A stretch of DNA of 64,000 nucleotides from Myxococcales bacterium (GCA_016703425.1 JADJCA010000007.1:644940-708939), one strand, 5' to 3'. Shown: positions 34,480 through 44,995, counted from the first letter of the stretch. The notes: a model not told the origin generated them from the sequence alone. Made by a program: numbers and translations.

Positions 34480-35196
34480 GTGTCGTCAGCCATCTCGTTT
34501 TTCGATGCCATCGCGGCTCGCTACGATCGCGACTACGCGCTCGACGCGGCGACGACGCGCGCACGCGTGGGCCGCATTGCCAAGGACATCCCGCGCAGCA
34601 GCAGCAGCAGCAGCAGCAGCAGCTCGGGCGGCAAGGTCTTGGACCTCGGCGTTGGCACGGGACGCGAGCTCCCAACGCTCTTGGATCTCGGCTTTCGGGT
34701 GACGGGCCTCGACGCCTCCGAGGCGATGCTCGAGCTTTGCCGGCGGCGCGCACGCCCCATCCCCCTCGTGTGCCAGACCTTCTACGCGCCGCTCCCCTTC
34801 GCCGATGGCGAGTTCGACGCGGTGCTGGCGCTGCACGGAACGCTGTCGCATCCGCCCGATGCGGAGGCGCAGGCACGCCTCATCGGCGAGGTCGCGCGCG
34901 TCCTCGCTCCCGGTGGCCTCTTCGCCTTCGAGGTGCCGTCCTTGGGCTGGTTGGCGCAGCTCGACCACCGGCCCATCGACGATGGCGCGCGCGCCGTCCG
35001 GCGGACGGGCCCGCAAGCCGTCCTCCACGAGGATCGGCGGCTCGGCGTGCACATCGAGGGCCACGTGCTGAGCGACGCCGAGTGGGCGGCCCTTTTGGGC
35101 GAGCACTTTCGGGTGCGCATCGAGCCCATGAGCCCCGTCGAGCTCTTGGTGCTCGCGACGCGTCAGACGCTGGCGGTGCCCGCGCGATCGAGGTAG
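34480..35196 (+). CDS. SAM-dependent class I methyltransferase
   Basis: The 238-residue product has the Rossmann methyltransferase order: FFDAIAARYDRDYALD near the start, motif I VLDLGVGTGRELPTLLDLG (about residues 53-71) and the acidic LDASEAM. FDAVLALHGTLSH and LAPGGLFAFEVPSLGW follow. Ten Ser in a row (about 40-49), coded by an AGC microsatellite, precede motif I. A start at 34438 is possible but would overlap the divergent lpxK start, so GTG at 34480 is preferred. The methyl acceptor is unknown; the class includes small-molecule and ubiquinone-type enzymes. Confidence 0.82.
   Translation: MSSAISFFDAIAARYDRDYALDAATTRARVGRIAKDIPRSSSSSSSSSSGGKVLDLGVGTGRELPTLLDLGFRVTGLDASEAMLELCRRRARPIPLVCQTFYAPLPFADGEFDAVLALHGTLSHPPDAEAQARLIGEVARVLAPGGLFAFEVPSLGWLAQLDHRPIDDGARAVRRTGPQAVLHEDRRLGVHIEGHVLSDAEWAALLGEHFRVRIEPMSPVELLVLATRQTLAVPARSR
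34597..34623 (+). repeat. AGC trinucleotide microsatellite (9 units) in the methyltransferase gene
   Basis: Nine AGC codons in a row, followed by TCG, code a run of ten Ser. Copy changes keep the frame. It lies about 780 bases from the hexanucleotide array in the divergent gene lpxK. Confidence 0.9.
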
Positions 35197-35206
35197 TCAC
35201 GGCCCC

Positions 35207-36181
35207 ATGACGAGCTCCAAGGCCGCGCCGCCATCGCTCCTGGCGCGTGTGGTCTTCCTCGCGCTCGCCGCCGCGACGCTGCATCCCGCTGTGACGGCGA
35301 GCGTGGGGCTCATCGTAGGCATCGCAGCGGCGCTTACCTTCGGCAACCCGTACGCCAAGCTCACCAAGAAGGCGACGGCGACGCTGCTGCAGCTCTCCGT
35401 CGTGGCGCTCGGTTTCGGGATGAACCTCAGGGTCGTCCTCGCCGCCGGCCTCCAAGGCTTTGCGATGACCTTCGCGGGCATCGTCGGCTGCTTCATCGTC
35501 GGCGCCCTCCTCCGTGTCCTGCTCCGTGTTCCGCGCGACGTCGGGCTCCTCCTCACGGTCGGCACAGCCATCTGCGGCGGCAGCGCCATCGCGGCAGTGG
35601 TGCCCGCCATCGGCGCCAACGATGACGACGCCACCGTGTCGCTCGCCGTGGTCTTCCTCCTGAACGCCCTGGGCCTCGTCGCGTTTCCGTTCATCGGCCA
35701 CGCCCTTGGCCTCGACGAAGCGCGCTTTGGCCTGTGGGCCGCCCTCGCGATTCACGACACGAGCTCGGTGGTCGGTGCGGCGAGCCAATACGGCAAGGTC
35801 GCCCTCGAGGTCGCGACGACCGTGAAGCTGGCGCGCGCGCTTTGGATCGTGCCGCTCGCGTTGCTCATCGGGTGGTGGCGCTCGCGGAGTCGGTCCGCGG
35901 AAGCGGGCCCGCGCCCCAGCGTCAAGAAGCCGTGGTTCATCGTGGGATTCCTCGCGGCGGCGGCCGTCGTCACATTTGTCCCTGAGGTCGCGACAGCGGG
36001 TGCGCTCGCGGCACGCGTGGCGCGCCAGTCCCTCGTGCTGACGCTCTTCCTCATCGGCGCAAACCTCACGCGCGGCGCGCTCCGCTCGGTGGGTGCACGT
36101 CCGCTCGCGATGGGTCTTGCGTTGTGGGTCGTCGTCGCGGCGGCCACGCTCGCGGCGCTGAGGCTCGGGCTCATCTCGTAG
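35207..36181 (+). CDS. YeiH-family putative sulfate exporter
   Basis: This is a polytopic inner-membrane protein of the YeiH/UPF0324 family (PF03601). The 324-residue product has about ten hydrophobic helices and the family blocks GLIVGIAAALTFGNPYAKLT, LQLSVVALGFGMNL, AICGGSAIAAVVPAIGA and AIHDTSSVVGAASQYG. The annotated role in sulfate or taurine-related export is tentative even for characterised members. The ATG at 35207 is 10 bases after the methyltransferase stop, so the two may be co-transcribed. SulP and YeeE genes elsewhere in the window give the region several sulfur-anion transporters, but no physical link joins them. Confidence 0.88.
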   Translation: MTSSKAAPPSLLARVVFLALAAATLHPAVTASVGLIVGIAAALTFGNPYAKLTKKATATLLQLSVVALGFGMNLRVVLAAGLQGFAMTFAGIVGCFIVGALLRVLLRVPRDVGLLLTVGTAICGGSAIAAVVPAIGANDDDATVSLAVVFLLNALGLVAFPFIGHALGLDEARFGLWAALAIHDTSSVVGAASQYGKVALEVATTVKLARALWIVPLALLIGWWRSRSRSAEAGPRPSVKKPWFIVGFLAAAAVVTFVPEVATAGALAARVARQSLVLTLFLIGANLTRGALRSVGARPLAMGLALWVVVAAATLAALRLGLIS

Positions 36182-36366
36182 TCGCGCCTGACTCAAACAC
36201 CACATAGGACCACGCTTGGCTGGTCACTGCTCAGACCGGCCCATGGTCGACGAAGCGACCGATCGCGACGACACGGGCCGACACGTCGGAGGCAAATCGT
36301 TGTCGGATATTGTCCCGTTCCATCAGGACCCTCCTAGCCTCGTCTCTTCAAGCTGGGAGGACCTCC

Positions 36367-37020
36367 ATGACGCATACCATCGGTCGCGCTGTCGCTTCGC
36401 TCGCCTTCGTGTCAGCCGCTCTCGCTTCGCCTATGGCGTGGGCCGACGCGCCCGCCGCCCCCGCAGGCGCGCCTGCATCGGCGACGGCCGCCGCACCCCC
36501 GGCCGCAACGCCCGCAGCCGCGAGCGGCGAGACCGCGGCCGCCGACAAGCCCTCGCCCAACACCATCTACGCCGAAGGCCTCGGGGCCGCGATCGCCTAT
36601 TCGATCAACTACGAGCGCCGCGTCATCGACGACCTCGGTGTCCGCGCCGGCTTCAGCTACCTCTCCTTCAGCGCGTCGGCGGGCACGGCGTCGTCCAGTG
36701 CGTCGCTCATGAGCTTCCCCATCACCGCCAGCTACCTCGGCGTTCGCGGCCGAAAGAGCGGCCTCGAGGTCGGCGGCGGCGTCAACCTCATGTACGCGTC
36801 GGGAGCCGGGTCAAGCCTTGGCCGCGAATCGTCGAGCTCGGGCCTCGGAGCGCTGCCGCTCGCGATGATCGGCTATCGGTTGCACCCCGTCGACGGCGCC
36901 GGCTTCAACTTTCGCGTCGGCCTCATGGCCTTCGCAGGAAGCGGCGTCGGCCTCTCCGCGAAGGCCGGCGAGTTCGGCGTCCTGCCGTGGGGCTACATCA
37001 GCTTCGGCGCGTCGTTCTAA
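36367..37020 (+). CDS. Outer-membrane beta-barrel-like protein
   Basis: The 217-residue product starts at the ATG at 36367, supported by a purine-rich ribosome site (GGGAGGACCTCC) just before it. A signal peptide (VASLAFVSAALASPMAWA) and an Ala/Pro-rich linker come first. From about residue 62 alternating hydrophobic strands follow (NTIYAEGLGAAIAYSINYERR, LGVRAGFSYLSF, SGLEVGGGVNLMY, NFRVGLMAF) and a terminal aromatic residue (YISFGASF). This matches small outer-membrane barrels of about eight strands. No specific family is recognised. Confidence 0.7.
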   Translation: MTHTIGRAVASLAFVSAALASPMAWADAPAAPAGAPASATAAAPPAATPAAASGETAAADKPSPNTIYAEGLGAAIAYSINYERRVIDDLGVRAGFSYLSFSASAGTASSSASLMSFPITASYLGVRGRKSGLEVGGGVNLMYASGAGSSLGRESSSSGLGALPLAMIGYRLHPVDGAGFNFRVGLMAFAGSGVGLSAKAGEFGVLPWGYISFGASF

Positions 37021-37048
37021 ACATCCTCGCGGCTGCTAAGATGGCGCG

Positions 37049-38356
37049 GTGAAGTTCGCCCGCTCGTTCGCCGCCGCGGCCGCCGCGCTGGCCCTCTCCG
37101 TCGCAGGGAGCGCCAGCGCCAACGGCCGTTTTCCGGCGGCCAACCAGCTCGTCGTGACGCCGGGCAACGAGCAGGAGCTCACGCTCAGGGTCACCTTCGG
37201 GGTCCTTCGTTCATCGAACGGCGGCGCGAGCTGGGACTGGATCTGCGAGCGCGCCATCGGCTACGGCGGCCTCTACGATCCGCCCATGTCGGTCTTCGAG
37301 GGCGGCGCGATTCTCGCGGGCACCATCGACGGCCTGGCGATTTCGCGAAACGGCGGCTGCGGCTGGGCCTTTGACGCGACGCTCGGCAAGAAGGCGATCA
37401 TCGATTCCACGGTGCGGGGCGACGCACCGCGCGAGGGTCTGGTGCTCGCCACGAAGAACGTGGGGGCGACCGACGCCGGCGCCGCGCTCTACACGACCGA
37501 GATCTTCCGAACCCTCGATGCGGGCGTGACGTGGACGGTCGTCTCGAGCGCCTTCGAACCGACGTTCATCGCGCAAACGATCGAGGTCGCAAAGAGCGAG
37601 CCGCAGCGGGTCTACGTCTCCGGCAGCGGCGACGGGCAGGGGCTCTTCTATGTCTCCGACGACGGCGGCGTCACCTACGAGAAGCGCACCGTCCCGCTCG
37701 AGAAGCCGGCCGAGCTGAACCCGTTCATCGCGGCCGTCGATCCCAACAACAAGGACCGCGTCTACGTCCGCACGAGCGGCAAGTCGGGCCGTCTCCTCGT
37801 GACCGACGACGGCGGTAAATCCTTCCGCGCGGTCCATTCGGGTGCGCCGCTCGTCGGCTTCGCGCTCGCGCCCGACGGCTCGCGGATCACCATCGGGTCG
37901 CCGGAGGGCGTCTACGTGGCGGACCGTGACGCGCTCGCGTTTGCGCGCGTCTCGGAGCTCGCGGTGCAGTGCTTGTTTCGAACGGCGAAGACGCTCTACG
38001 CATGCGGCGCCACCGGCGGCAGCTTCGCGCTCGGCGCGTCGACCGACGAAGGACGCACCTTCAAACCGGTGCTTGAACTCAAGGACGTTCGCGGCCCGCT
38101 GGCCTGCGGCGCCGGAAGCTCCACGGCCCAGTGCGAAGCCGACTGGCCCGCGCTCCGCGCCACGCTGCGCGCCGACGGCACGACCGACGGCGCCGTCGAT
38201 GGGGGCTCAGCGGGCCCCGGCGGCAAGGGCCTCGGCATCTACAGCGCCGAGGGCGGTTGCTCCACGCTCGCCGGACGTGACGCTGGCGCCGGCAAGCTGG
38301 CGGCAGGGGTCGCGCTCGCCGCGGTGGTGATTGTGCTTCGGCGCCGACGACGCTGA
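37049..38356 (+). CDS. BNR/sialidase-like repeat protein with MYXO-CTERM-like C-terminus
   Basis: The 435-residue product has a signal peptide (residues 1-24), then beta-propeller repeats with BNR/Asp-box character: SSNGGASWDWI, RTLDAGVTWTVV, VSDDGGVTYEKR, VTDDGGKSFRAV, STDEGRTFKPV. The C-terminus is GGCSTLAGRDAGAG, a hydrophobic helix (LAAGVALAAVVIVL) and RRRRR. That Cys-helix-Arg layout matches the MYXO-CTERM sorting signal of myxobacterial surface proteins. The GTG at 37049 follows the outer-membrane protein gene by 28 bases. No catalytic sialidase residues are evident, so a structural or binding role is more likely. Confidence 0.78.
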   Translation: MKFARSFAAAAAALALSVAGSASANGRFPAANQLVVTPGNEQELTLRVTFGVLRSSNGGASWDWICERAIGYGGLYDPPMSVFEGGAILAGTIDGLAISRNGGCGWAFDATLGKKAIIDSTVRGDAPREGLVLATKNVGATDAGAALYTTEIFRTLDAGVTWTVVSSAFEPTFIAQTIEVAKSEPQRVYVSGSGDGQGLFYVSDDGGVTYEKRTVPLEKPAELNPFIAAVDPNNKDRVYVRTSGKSGRLLVTDDGGKSFRAVHSGAPLVGFALAPDGSRITIGSPEGVYVADRDALAFARVSELAVQCLFRTAKTLYACGATGGSFALGASTDEGRTFKPVLELKDVRGPLACGAGSSTAQCEADWPALRATLRADGTTDGAVDGGSAGPGGKGLGIYSAEGGCSTLAGRDAGAGKLAAGVALAAVVIVLRRRRR

Positions 38357-38399
38357 GCGAAGCCAGCACGCCCTGGGCTCAAGCAGATCACGCTCAGCG
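38351..38399. terminator. Inverted repeat between convergent genes
   Basis: CGCTGAGCG (38351-38359, overlapping the BNR gene stop) is the exact reverse complement of CGCTCAGCG (38391-38399). The 31-base loop is long and there is no T tract, so function as a terminator is uncertain. Confidence 0.3.
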
Positions 38400-38401
38400 A
38401 G

Positions 38402-39751
<1,350 letters not shown>

Positions 39752-39801
39752 TGGCAATGCTTTTACGCCCCTGGGTGGGCGCTGGCAACAGGCGGTCGGG
39801 C

Positions 39802-41139
39802 CTACGGGGCGGTGCGCACGAAGCTGGCGAGGAAATAGCCGTCGGTGCCGTGGACGTGCGGCAAGAGTCGCCCCATGGTTGCGTCACCGAAGATCGCGCG
39901 CGCCTCGTCGCTCGCGAAGGGCGCGGGCCTAAATCCATGGGCGTCGAGGGCCGCGGCGGCGAGGACGTCTTCGGCCTCCTCACGAAGGACGCTGCACACG
40001 GCATAGACGAGACGGCCGCCGACCCGCACATGCGAGCTGGCGCGCTCGAGGATGGCGCGCTGCAGCGCCTGCAGCTCCGCGAGCCCCGTTTCGCTTCGAC
40101 GAAGGAGCAGGTCCGGGCGGCGACGAAGGGTGCCGCTGCCGGAGCACGGCGCATCCACCAGCACCGCGTCGTAGCCCGCCGGCACATCGCCGCTGCCGGC
40201 GGTCCAATCAACGGCGTACGTCGTCGACGACGGTCCGCCGCTGGGCGTCGCGATTCGGTCGAGCTTGAACGGGTGGAGGTCCGCCGCGTCGACGGTGCCG
40301 CCGGCGCCGACGCGGAAGCCAAGGAGTCGCGTCTTGTGCCCGCGACCGGCGCACGCGTCGAGAACGCGCTCACCGCCCTTCGCCCCGAGCGCGAGCGCCA
40401 CGAGTTGCGAGCCTTCCTCTTGGATCGAGACGGACTCGCCGGGGAGCAGCTCATCGATGCGGCCGGCGCCCCGCGCCACGATGGCGAGCGGCGAGACTTG
40501 GCCCGGCTCCAGCACCGCCTCTGGCGGAGCGACGGCGCGCAGCCGCTCGAGAATCGCGTTGCGCTCCTCCGCATGAGGCACCACGAGACCGAGCGGCGGC
40601 GAACTAGCGCCAAGATCGATCATTTGGTCTCGGCCTTCTTTGCCGATGGAACGTTCGAGCGCGCGCCCGAGCCACGGCGGCACGGAGGCCCGAAGCGCGA
40701 GCGTCAACGAAGGACGCTCGGGACTCACGGAGGCGGCGACCTTGCGCAGGATCGCGTTGGCAAACCCAGCGACGCGCGCATCCGACGCGGCGCGGATGGC
40801 CACCACCGCTTCGTTGACCGCGGCGTAGGGCGGAATGCGGTCGAGGAAACAAATCTGATACGAGGCGATGGCCAAGGAGGCGCGCACGCGCGGCCTCTGT
40901 TTGGTGACGCTCTTCTTCGCGTGCTTGTCGAGCTTCGCCTCAAGCCAAGGCAAGACCCGCAACGTTCCGTAACATAGCTCGGTCGCCAAGGCGCGCTCGC
41001 GCGCGTCGAGCTGCGGCGCGCGAACAAGCTCGGCCTCGAGCGCCGCGGAAGCGAAGGCGTCGTCGTCGAAGACGCGCGCCAGGGCCGCCTCCGCCACGAG
41101 CCGCGCCGTAGGCACGCGGGACTTGGTGGCGACGCTCAC
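39802..41139 (-). CDS. rsmB: 16S rRNA (cytosine-967-C5) methyltransferase
   Basis: RsmB methylates C967 of 16S rRNA. The 445-residue product has an N-terminal NusB-like helical domain (residues 1-150: YGTLRVLPWLEAKLD, ILRKVAAS). The SAM-binding domain follows: EGSQLVALALG, VLDACAGRGHKTRLLG (motif I), VLVDAPCSGSGTLRRRPD with one catalytic Cys, and VYAVCSVLREEAEDV with the second Cys. The GTG start at 41139 overlaps the IPT-domain gene stop by 4 bases, so expression is coupled. The length is normal. Confidence 0.9.
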   Translation of the reverse strand: MSVATKSRVPTARLVAEAALARVFDDDAFASAALEAELVRAPQLDARERALATELCYGTLRVLPWLEAKLDKHAKKSVTKQRPRVRASLAIASYQICFLDRIPPYAAVNEAVVAIRAASDARVAGFANAILRKVAASVSPERPSLTLALRASVPPWLGRALERSIGKEGRDQMIDLGASSPPLGLVVPHAEERNAILERLRAVAPPEAVLEPGQVSPLAIVARGAGRIDELLPGESVSIQEEGSQLVALALGAKGGERVLDACAGRGHKTRLLGFRVGAGGTVDAADLHPFKLDRIATPSGGPSSTTYAVDWTAGSGDVPAGYDAVLVDAPCSGSGTLRRRPDLLLRRSETGLAELQALQRAILERASSHVRVGGRLVYAVCSVLREEAEDVLAAAALDAHGFRPAPFASDEARAIFGDATMGRLLPHVHGTDGYFLASFVRTAP

Positions 41140-42953
41140 TCGACCTTGAGGCGGAGCGCGTACGGCGGCGTGTAGTAGATGCTGCTCGCGTCGTAGGGCA
41201 TCGTGAAGACGACGGCCTTCTCACAAGCCGCGAGCGCGACGCCACCGCCGTTGGCCTTCGTGAGACCGGGGCACCAGCTCGATCCGTTCGACTCGGGGCT
41301 CTTGTAGGTCGCCCCGGCCGGGTAGGAGCCGAAGGAGCCCTCCGACATGACCGTCGCACATTGCAGGCGCTCGCCGTCGGTCGCGGGCGGCGTGGGGCGT
41401 TTGTAGATTGCAAGCAATGCGTCGTCCTCCGACAGGGTGCCCGTCGAACAGACGGCCCACGCCGAGAGGGTGAGCGATTGCGGTTGGTTGTTCTGAACGA
41501 CCCACGTGCGATACGGCTGCGGGGTGCGCGTCGTGGCCAAGCTCGTGGGGCACACGCCGGCGTTCAGCGGCGGCGCCGTCGGCGCGGTGCTGAAGCTGGT
41601 GAACACCGTCGTGACGTCGCCGGCGGCGCCGAGCGCGACGTCGACACCAGAGGGATCACACACGACCAGGAGCGGCGAGGTCGCCGAGTCGCCACCGCCC
41701 GGTCCGGGCGAATGAACGTGAATGCCCAGCGTGCCCAGCGCGGCGAGCTTCGGCGCCGGCACGAGCGCTTCGAGCTCGTTGCCCGAGACGAAGGTCGTCG
41801 TCACGTCGGTGTTGGCCACGCGCACCACCGACTGCGGGACGAAGCCGGTGCCGAGGACCGAGATCTTCTTGTCGGAGCCGCCGTAGAAGGCGGTGTTCGG
41901 TTGGAGCTTGGTGATGGAAGGCGCGGGGTTCTGCACCTCGAAGGTCACGGGGCTCGAGACGCCACCGCCGGGCGGCGGGTTGGTCACGACGATGGGGAAC
42001 GTGCCCGACGTGGTGAGGAGCGCCGCGGGGATCGTCGCGCTCATCTGCGTTTGGTCGGTGACCGTCGTCGGGATGTTGACGCCGTTGAACGAGACGCTGG
42101 AGCCGGAGCCGCCGGAGCCCTGCACGAAGCCCGCGCCGGCGATCGTCAACGTTACGTTGCCGCTGCCCACGAGCGCCGTCGTGGGGCTCACGCCCGTGAC
42201 TGTAATGGCTTGGGGGTTGGTGACGATGAACGCGATGGTGGAGCTCTTGCCGCCGCCGGGCGCGGGATTGGCGACGGTGACGGGCCGACTGCCGGCGACC
42301 GCGACGAGGGCGGCGGGCACCGTGGCCGTGAGCACGTTCGCTGTGACGGATTGAATCACGAGGTCGACGTTGTCGAAGGTGACCTTCGGCGACTTCGAGA
42401 AATTCGTTCCGTTGAGGGTGAGGATCATGTCACCGGACCCGACCTGGACCGAGGACGGCGCGATGGAGGCGAGCACGGGGATCGGGTTTTCGACCAAGAA
42501 GCCCAGGTTGGCGCTCTTTCCGCCGCCCGGCGCCGCTGTGAAGACGTCGATTTGAAGAATGCCGGCGTTGTCGATGCGGGACGCCGGGAGCTGCGCCTGG
42601 AGCTTCGTCTGGCTGACGAAGGTCGTCGGCAAGTCGGCGCCATCGACGCGAACGACCGACCAGCTCACGAACTTATCGCCCGTGACGACGAGCGTGGGGC
42701 CAACGCCGCCGGCGGTGGCTTTGAGCGGCGTCATGGCCGAGACGATGGGCGCGGGAGCCACGAAGGAGCTGTCACCGCCGCCGGCCTCAGGCTTCACGGA
42801 CGCTTCAGCGCGCGCGTCGGTGCCGGCGTCGGCGGGAGGCGGCGCCGCCTCCGGACTCGGAGGCGTCGGGACGTCGCTCGCTTCGATGGGCTCCGTCGTG
42901 GCGCAGGCAGCGGCCCAGAGAACGAACACAGAGCCCCAGGCAAGCCACTTCAT
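41136..42953 (-). CDS. Surface lipoprotein with tandem IPT/TIG domains
   Basis: The 605-residue product has a lipoprotein signal with Cys17 in WAAACAT, an Asp/Ala/Pro spacer and four to five immunoglobulin-like IPT/TIG repeats. Each repeat starts with a PxxxxxGG or VGSG turn and carries an NPxPGGGxS loop: TAAPGGGKSANL, ANPAPGGGKSSTI, TNPPPGGGVSSPV, SPGPGGGDSATS. A Cys-containing C-terminal region of about 170 residues follows (VCPTSLATTRTP, AVCSTGTLSEDD). These domains mediate binding outside the cell. The ATG at 42953 gives the signal; a longer frame continues upstream without one. It is placed before rsmB, with which it is translationally coupled but not functionally related. Confidence 0.82.
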   Translation of the reverse strand: MKWLAWGSVFVLWAAACATTEPIEASDVPTPPSPEAAPPPADAGTDARAEASVKPEAGGGDSSFVAPAPIVSAMTPLKATAGGVGPTLVVTGDKFVSWSVVRVDGADLPTTFVSQTKLQAQLPASRIDNAGILQIDVFTAAPGGGKSANLGFLVENPIPVLASIAPSSVQVGSGDMILTLNGTNFSKSPKVTFDNVDLVIQSVTANVLTATVPAALVAVAGSRPVTVANPAPGGGKSSTIAFIVTNPQAITVTGVSPTTALVGSGNVTLTIAGAGFVQGSGGSGSSVSFNGVNIPTTVTDQTQMSATIPAALLTTSGTFPIVVTNPPPGGGVSSPVTFEVQNPAPSITKLQPNTAFYGGSDKKISVLGTGFVPQSVVRVANTDVTTTFVSGNELEALVPAPKLAALGTLGIHVHSPGPGGGDSATSPLLVVCDPSGVDVALGAAGDVTTVFTSFSTAPTAPPLNAGVCPTSLATTRTPQPYRTWVVQNNQPQSLTLSAWAVCSTGTLSEDDALLAIYKRPTPPATDGERLQCATVMSEGSFGSYPAGATYKSPESNGSSWCPGLTKANGGGVALAACEKAVVFTMPYDASSIYYTPPYALRLKVE

Positions 42954-43081
42954 TGGTTCGCCGGGAAAGTGGCACAACCTCGGGCCCCGTGCCAGCTCCG
43001 CTGCAAAAGTTCTCGGGGACCCCGGCACTGAACGGACGAGCCTAGGTATTTTGCCGCAGCTTTTTGCGGTACGCAGAAGGC

Positions 43082-44779
43082 CTAACCAAACAGATCGCGG
43101 AGCTGCCCCAAGATGAGCTCCCAGCGCCGCTCGACGTCGTTCTTGAAGGCCAGAAGCATGAGCAGCGCCAACATGCTCATGCCGACGAGGCTCGCGATCT
43201 CTCGAGCGCGCATGCTGACGGGGCGCTTCTTTAGGGCCTCGAGACCGAGGAATACGAGGTGCCCGCCGTCGAGGACCGGGATCGGCAAGAGGTTCACGAG
43301 GCCAAGGTTGATGGAGATGACGGCCATGGCCCAGACGAAATACGTGGTGCCCTTGGCGCCCGCTTGGCCGGCCACGTCGTAGAGCGTGATGGGGCCGCTC
43401 ACCGAGCGAAGGCTGATCTTGCCTTGGAGAATCCGGACGAAGCCGACGCTGATGAAGCGAATGACGCTGCCCGTCTCCTCGATGGCACTCCGAAGGGCAT
43501 AGAGGACCGGGTTCGGGTTCGGCACGAGCTCCACGTGGCGCGGCGCCCAAGAGGTCGTACGGAAGACGTAGCGCTCGTAGCTCTGCCCGTATTCGTCTTG
43601 CCAGCCCTCGCGGCGAAGCTGAAAGAAGCCTCGCTTGGGCTCGCCCTCGCGCGTCCAGCGGAGCTCCCGCATCTGACTGGCGCCGCGCTTCAGCTCGTCC
43701 TTCATGGCGAGCCAGAGCCGCTGCGGCTTCCCGTCGAGGTGCGTGATGCGATCCCCTGCGCGGAGGCCCGCTTTCCACTCGCTCGAGCCCTCGGGCACGA
43801 AGGCCACGAACATCTCCGAGCTCTCGATGCCGACGCGATCGAGGACGTCGCGCTCGCGCAAAACGCCGCCCTCCACGGGTGCGGGCCGCGGGAGCGGTGT
43901 CAACGTGGCGACGCCTGGCTCCATCACCGCGAGATCGAAGAGCCCACCTTGCGCGAGGACCGGGACGGGTCGCAGATAAGACAGCGTGACGGTGTCGCCT
44001 CGGTTGGCCGAGAGGAGCTGCGTGAGCTCCTCCATCGTGCTGATGCGCGTCCCGCCCACAGAGACCACGCGATCGAAGGAGCGGAGGCCCGCGCGATACG
44101 CCGGAGAGTCGGTCGCCGGCACGCCGACGGTCGGCGCCGGCAGGCCGGGCAAGAAGCCGAGCACGTCCGCCGACTCCTCGATCTCGCGCTCGCGATCGCG
44201 GGCCACCCGCACCGGCGTGAGCACGACCTCAAGCTCGCGGCCTTCGCGGGTCACCACGAGCTTGACGGCGCGCCCCGCCTTGCCCGAGAGGAGCCGCTGC
44301 ACATCGGGATAGGTCCGCACCTCGTCGCCGTCGATGGCCTCGACGCGGTCGCCCGGTTGGAGCTTGCCCTCAGCGGGCATGCCAGGAAAGACGACGCCCA
44401 CGACGGCCGGCGGCAGCGAGCGGTGCTCGAGGAAGACGGCCCCGTAAAGGAGGATGGGGAAGAGCAGGTTCATCGCCGGGCCCGCGACCACGATGAGCAC
44501 GCGCTTGTAGAGCGACTGGGCCTCGAAGGTGCGGCTGCGGTCCTCCGGCGGAATGGGCCCAGCGCCCTTGCCTTCTTCGAGCATCTTGACGAAGCCGCCG
44601 AAGGGCAAGACGCTCAGGCAATACTCCGTCTCACGCCCCCGAAGCCTTAGGAGCTTCGGCCCGAAGCCGATGGAAAACGTGAGGACCTTGACCCCGAACA
44701 CCTTGGCCAAGGCAAAGTGGCCAAACTCGTGGATGAAAATCAGGCCCCCGATGAGGAGCGCAAAGTAGACGAGTTCCAC
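43082..44779 (-). CDS. rseP: RseP-type site-2 membrane metalloprotease with two PDZ domains
   Basis: This is an intramembrane zinc protease (M50) that cleaves membrane anchors such as anti-sigma factors. In the 565-residue product the first helix carries the catalytic HEFGH (residues 17-21), directly after the GTG start at 44779. Two PDZ domains follow (about 130-220 and 230-320: GDRVEAIDGDEVRTYPDVQ, FDRVVSVGGTRISTMEEL). A third PDZ-like segment lies near 380. The second catalytic helix has VLDGGHLVFLGLEALKKRPV and RAREIASLVGMSML. The protein is about 100 residues longer than Escherichia coli RseP because of the extra PDZ-like part. A start 36 codons upstream is possible. Confidence 0.88.
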   Translation of the reverse strand: MELVYFALLIGGLIFIHEFGHFALAKVFGVKVLTFSIGFGPKLLRLRGRETEYCLSVLPFGGFVKMLEEGKGAGPIPPEDRSRTFEAQSLYKRVLIVVAGPAMNLLFPILLYGAVFLEHRSLPPAVVGVVFPGMPAEGKLQPGDRVEAIDGDEVRTYPDVQRLLSGKAGRAVKLVVTREGRELEVVLTPVRVARDREREIEESADVLGFLPGLPAPTVGVPATDSPAYRAGLRSFDRVVSVGGTRISTMEELTQLLSANRGDTVTLSYLRPVPVLAQGGLFDLAVMEPGVATLTPLPRPAPVEGGVLRERDVLDRVGIESSEMFVAFVPEGSSEWKAGLRAGDRITHLDGKPQRLWLAMKDELKRGASQMRELRWTREGEPKRGFFQLRREGWQDEYGQSYERYVFRTTSWAPRHVELVPNPNPVLYALRSAIEETGSVIRFISVGFVRILQGKISLRSVSGPITLYDVAGQAGAKGTTYFVWAMAVISINLGLVNLLPIPVLDGGHLVFLGLEALKKRPVSMRAREIASLVGMSMLALLMLLAFKNDVERRWELILGQLRDLFG

Positions 44780-44917
44780 GGCGGAGGAGCGCGCGCGACG
44801 GGCCGAGCCGACGACCAACAAGAGGGCCCACGACGACGCGTGCCGTCCGTACCACAACCTCGCGGCCCTCGAAACGGTCCGAGCCACGCGCCGACAAAGG
44901 CGTTACCTTTGCGCAGG

Positions 44918-44977
44918 GCCTCTGTTTCAGAGGCACTGGAAGTGTTAGTTCTGGGAATCCGTCGGGCCGTGCCCGAC
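44918..44977. promoter_or_regulatory. Two perfect 7-3-7 palindromes in a divergent intergenic region
   Basis: GCCTCTG-TTT-CAGAGGC lies at 44918-44934 and GTCGGGC-CGT-GCCCGAC at 44961-44977. They are between the leftward protease gene and the rightward gene at 44996. They may be operators or leader hairpins. No clear -35/-10 pair accompanies them. Confidence 0.45.
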
Positions 44978-44995
44978 GCCTAGCATTGCAGCGGA

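Noticed and set aside
33714..35210. Rightward frame starting in the microsatellite and crossing into the methyltransferase
   Set aside because: It begins with a Val run from the hexanucleotide array and conflicts with clear lpxK and methyltransferase motifs.
42954..43778. Upstream extension of the IPT/TIG lipoprotein
   Set aside because: It is antisense-type Arg/Pro-rich sequence overlapping the protease gene; ATG 42953 starts a proper lipoprotein signal.
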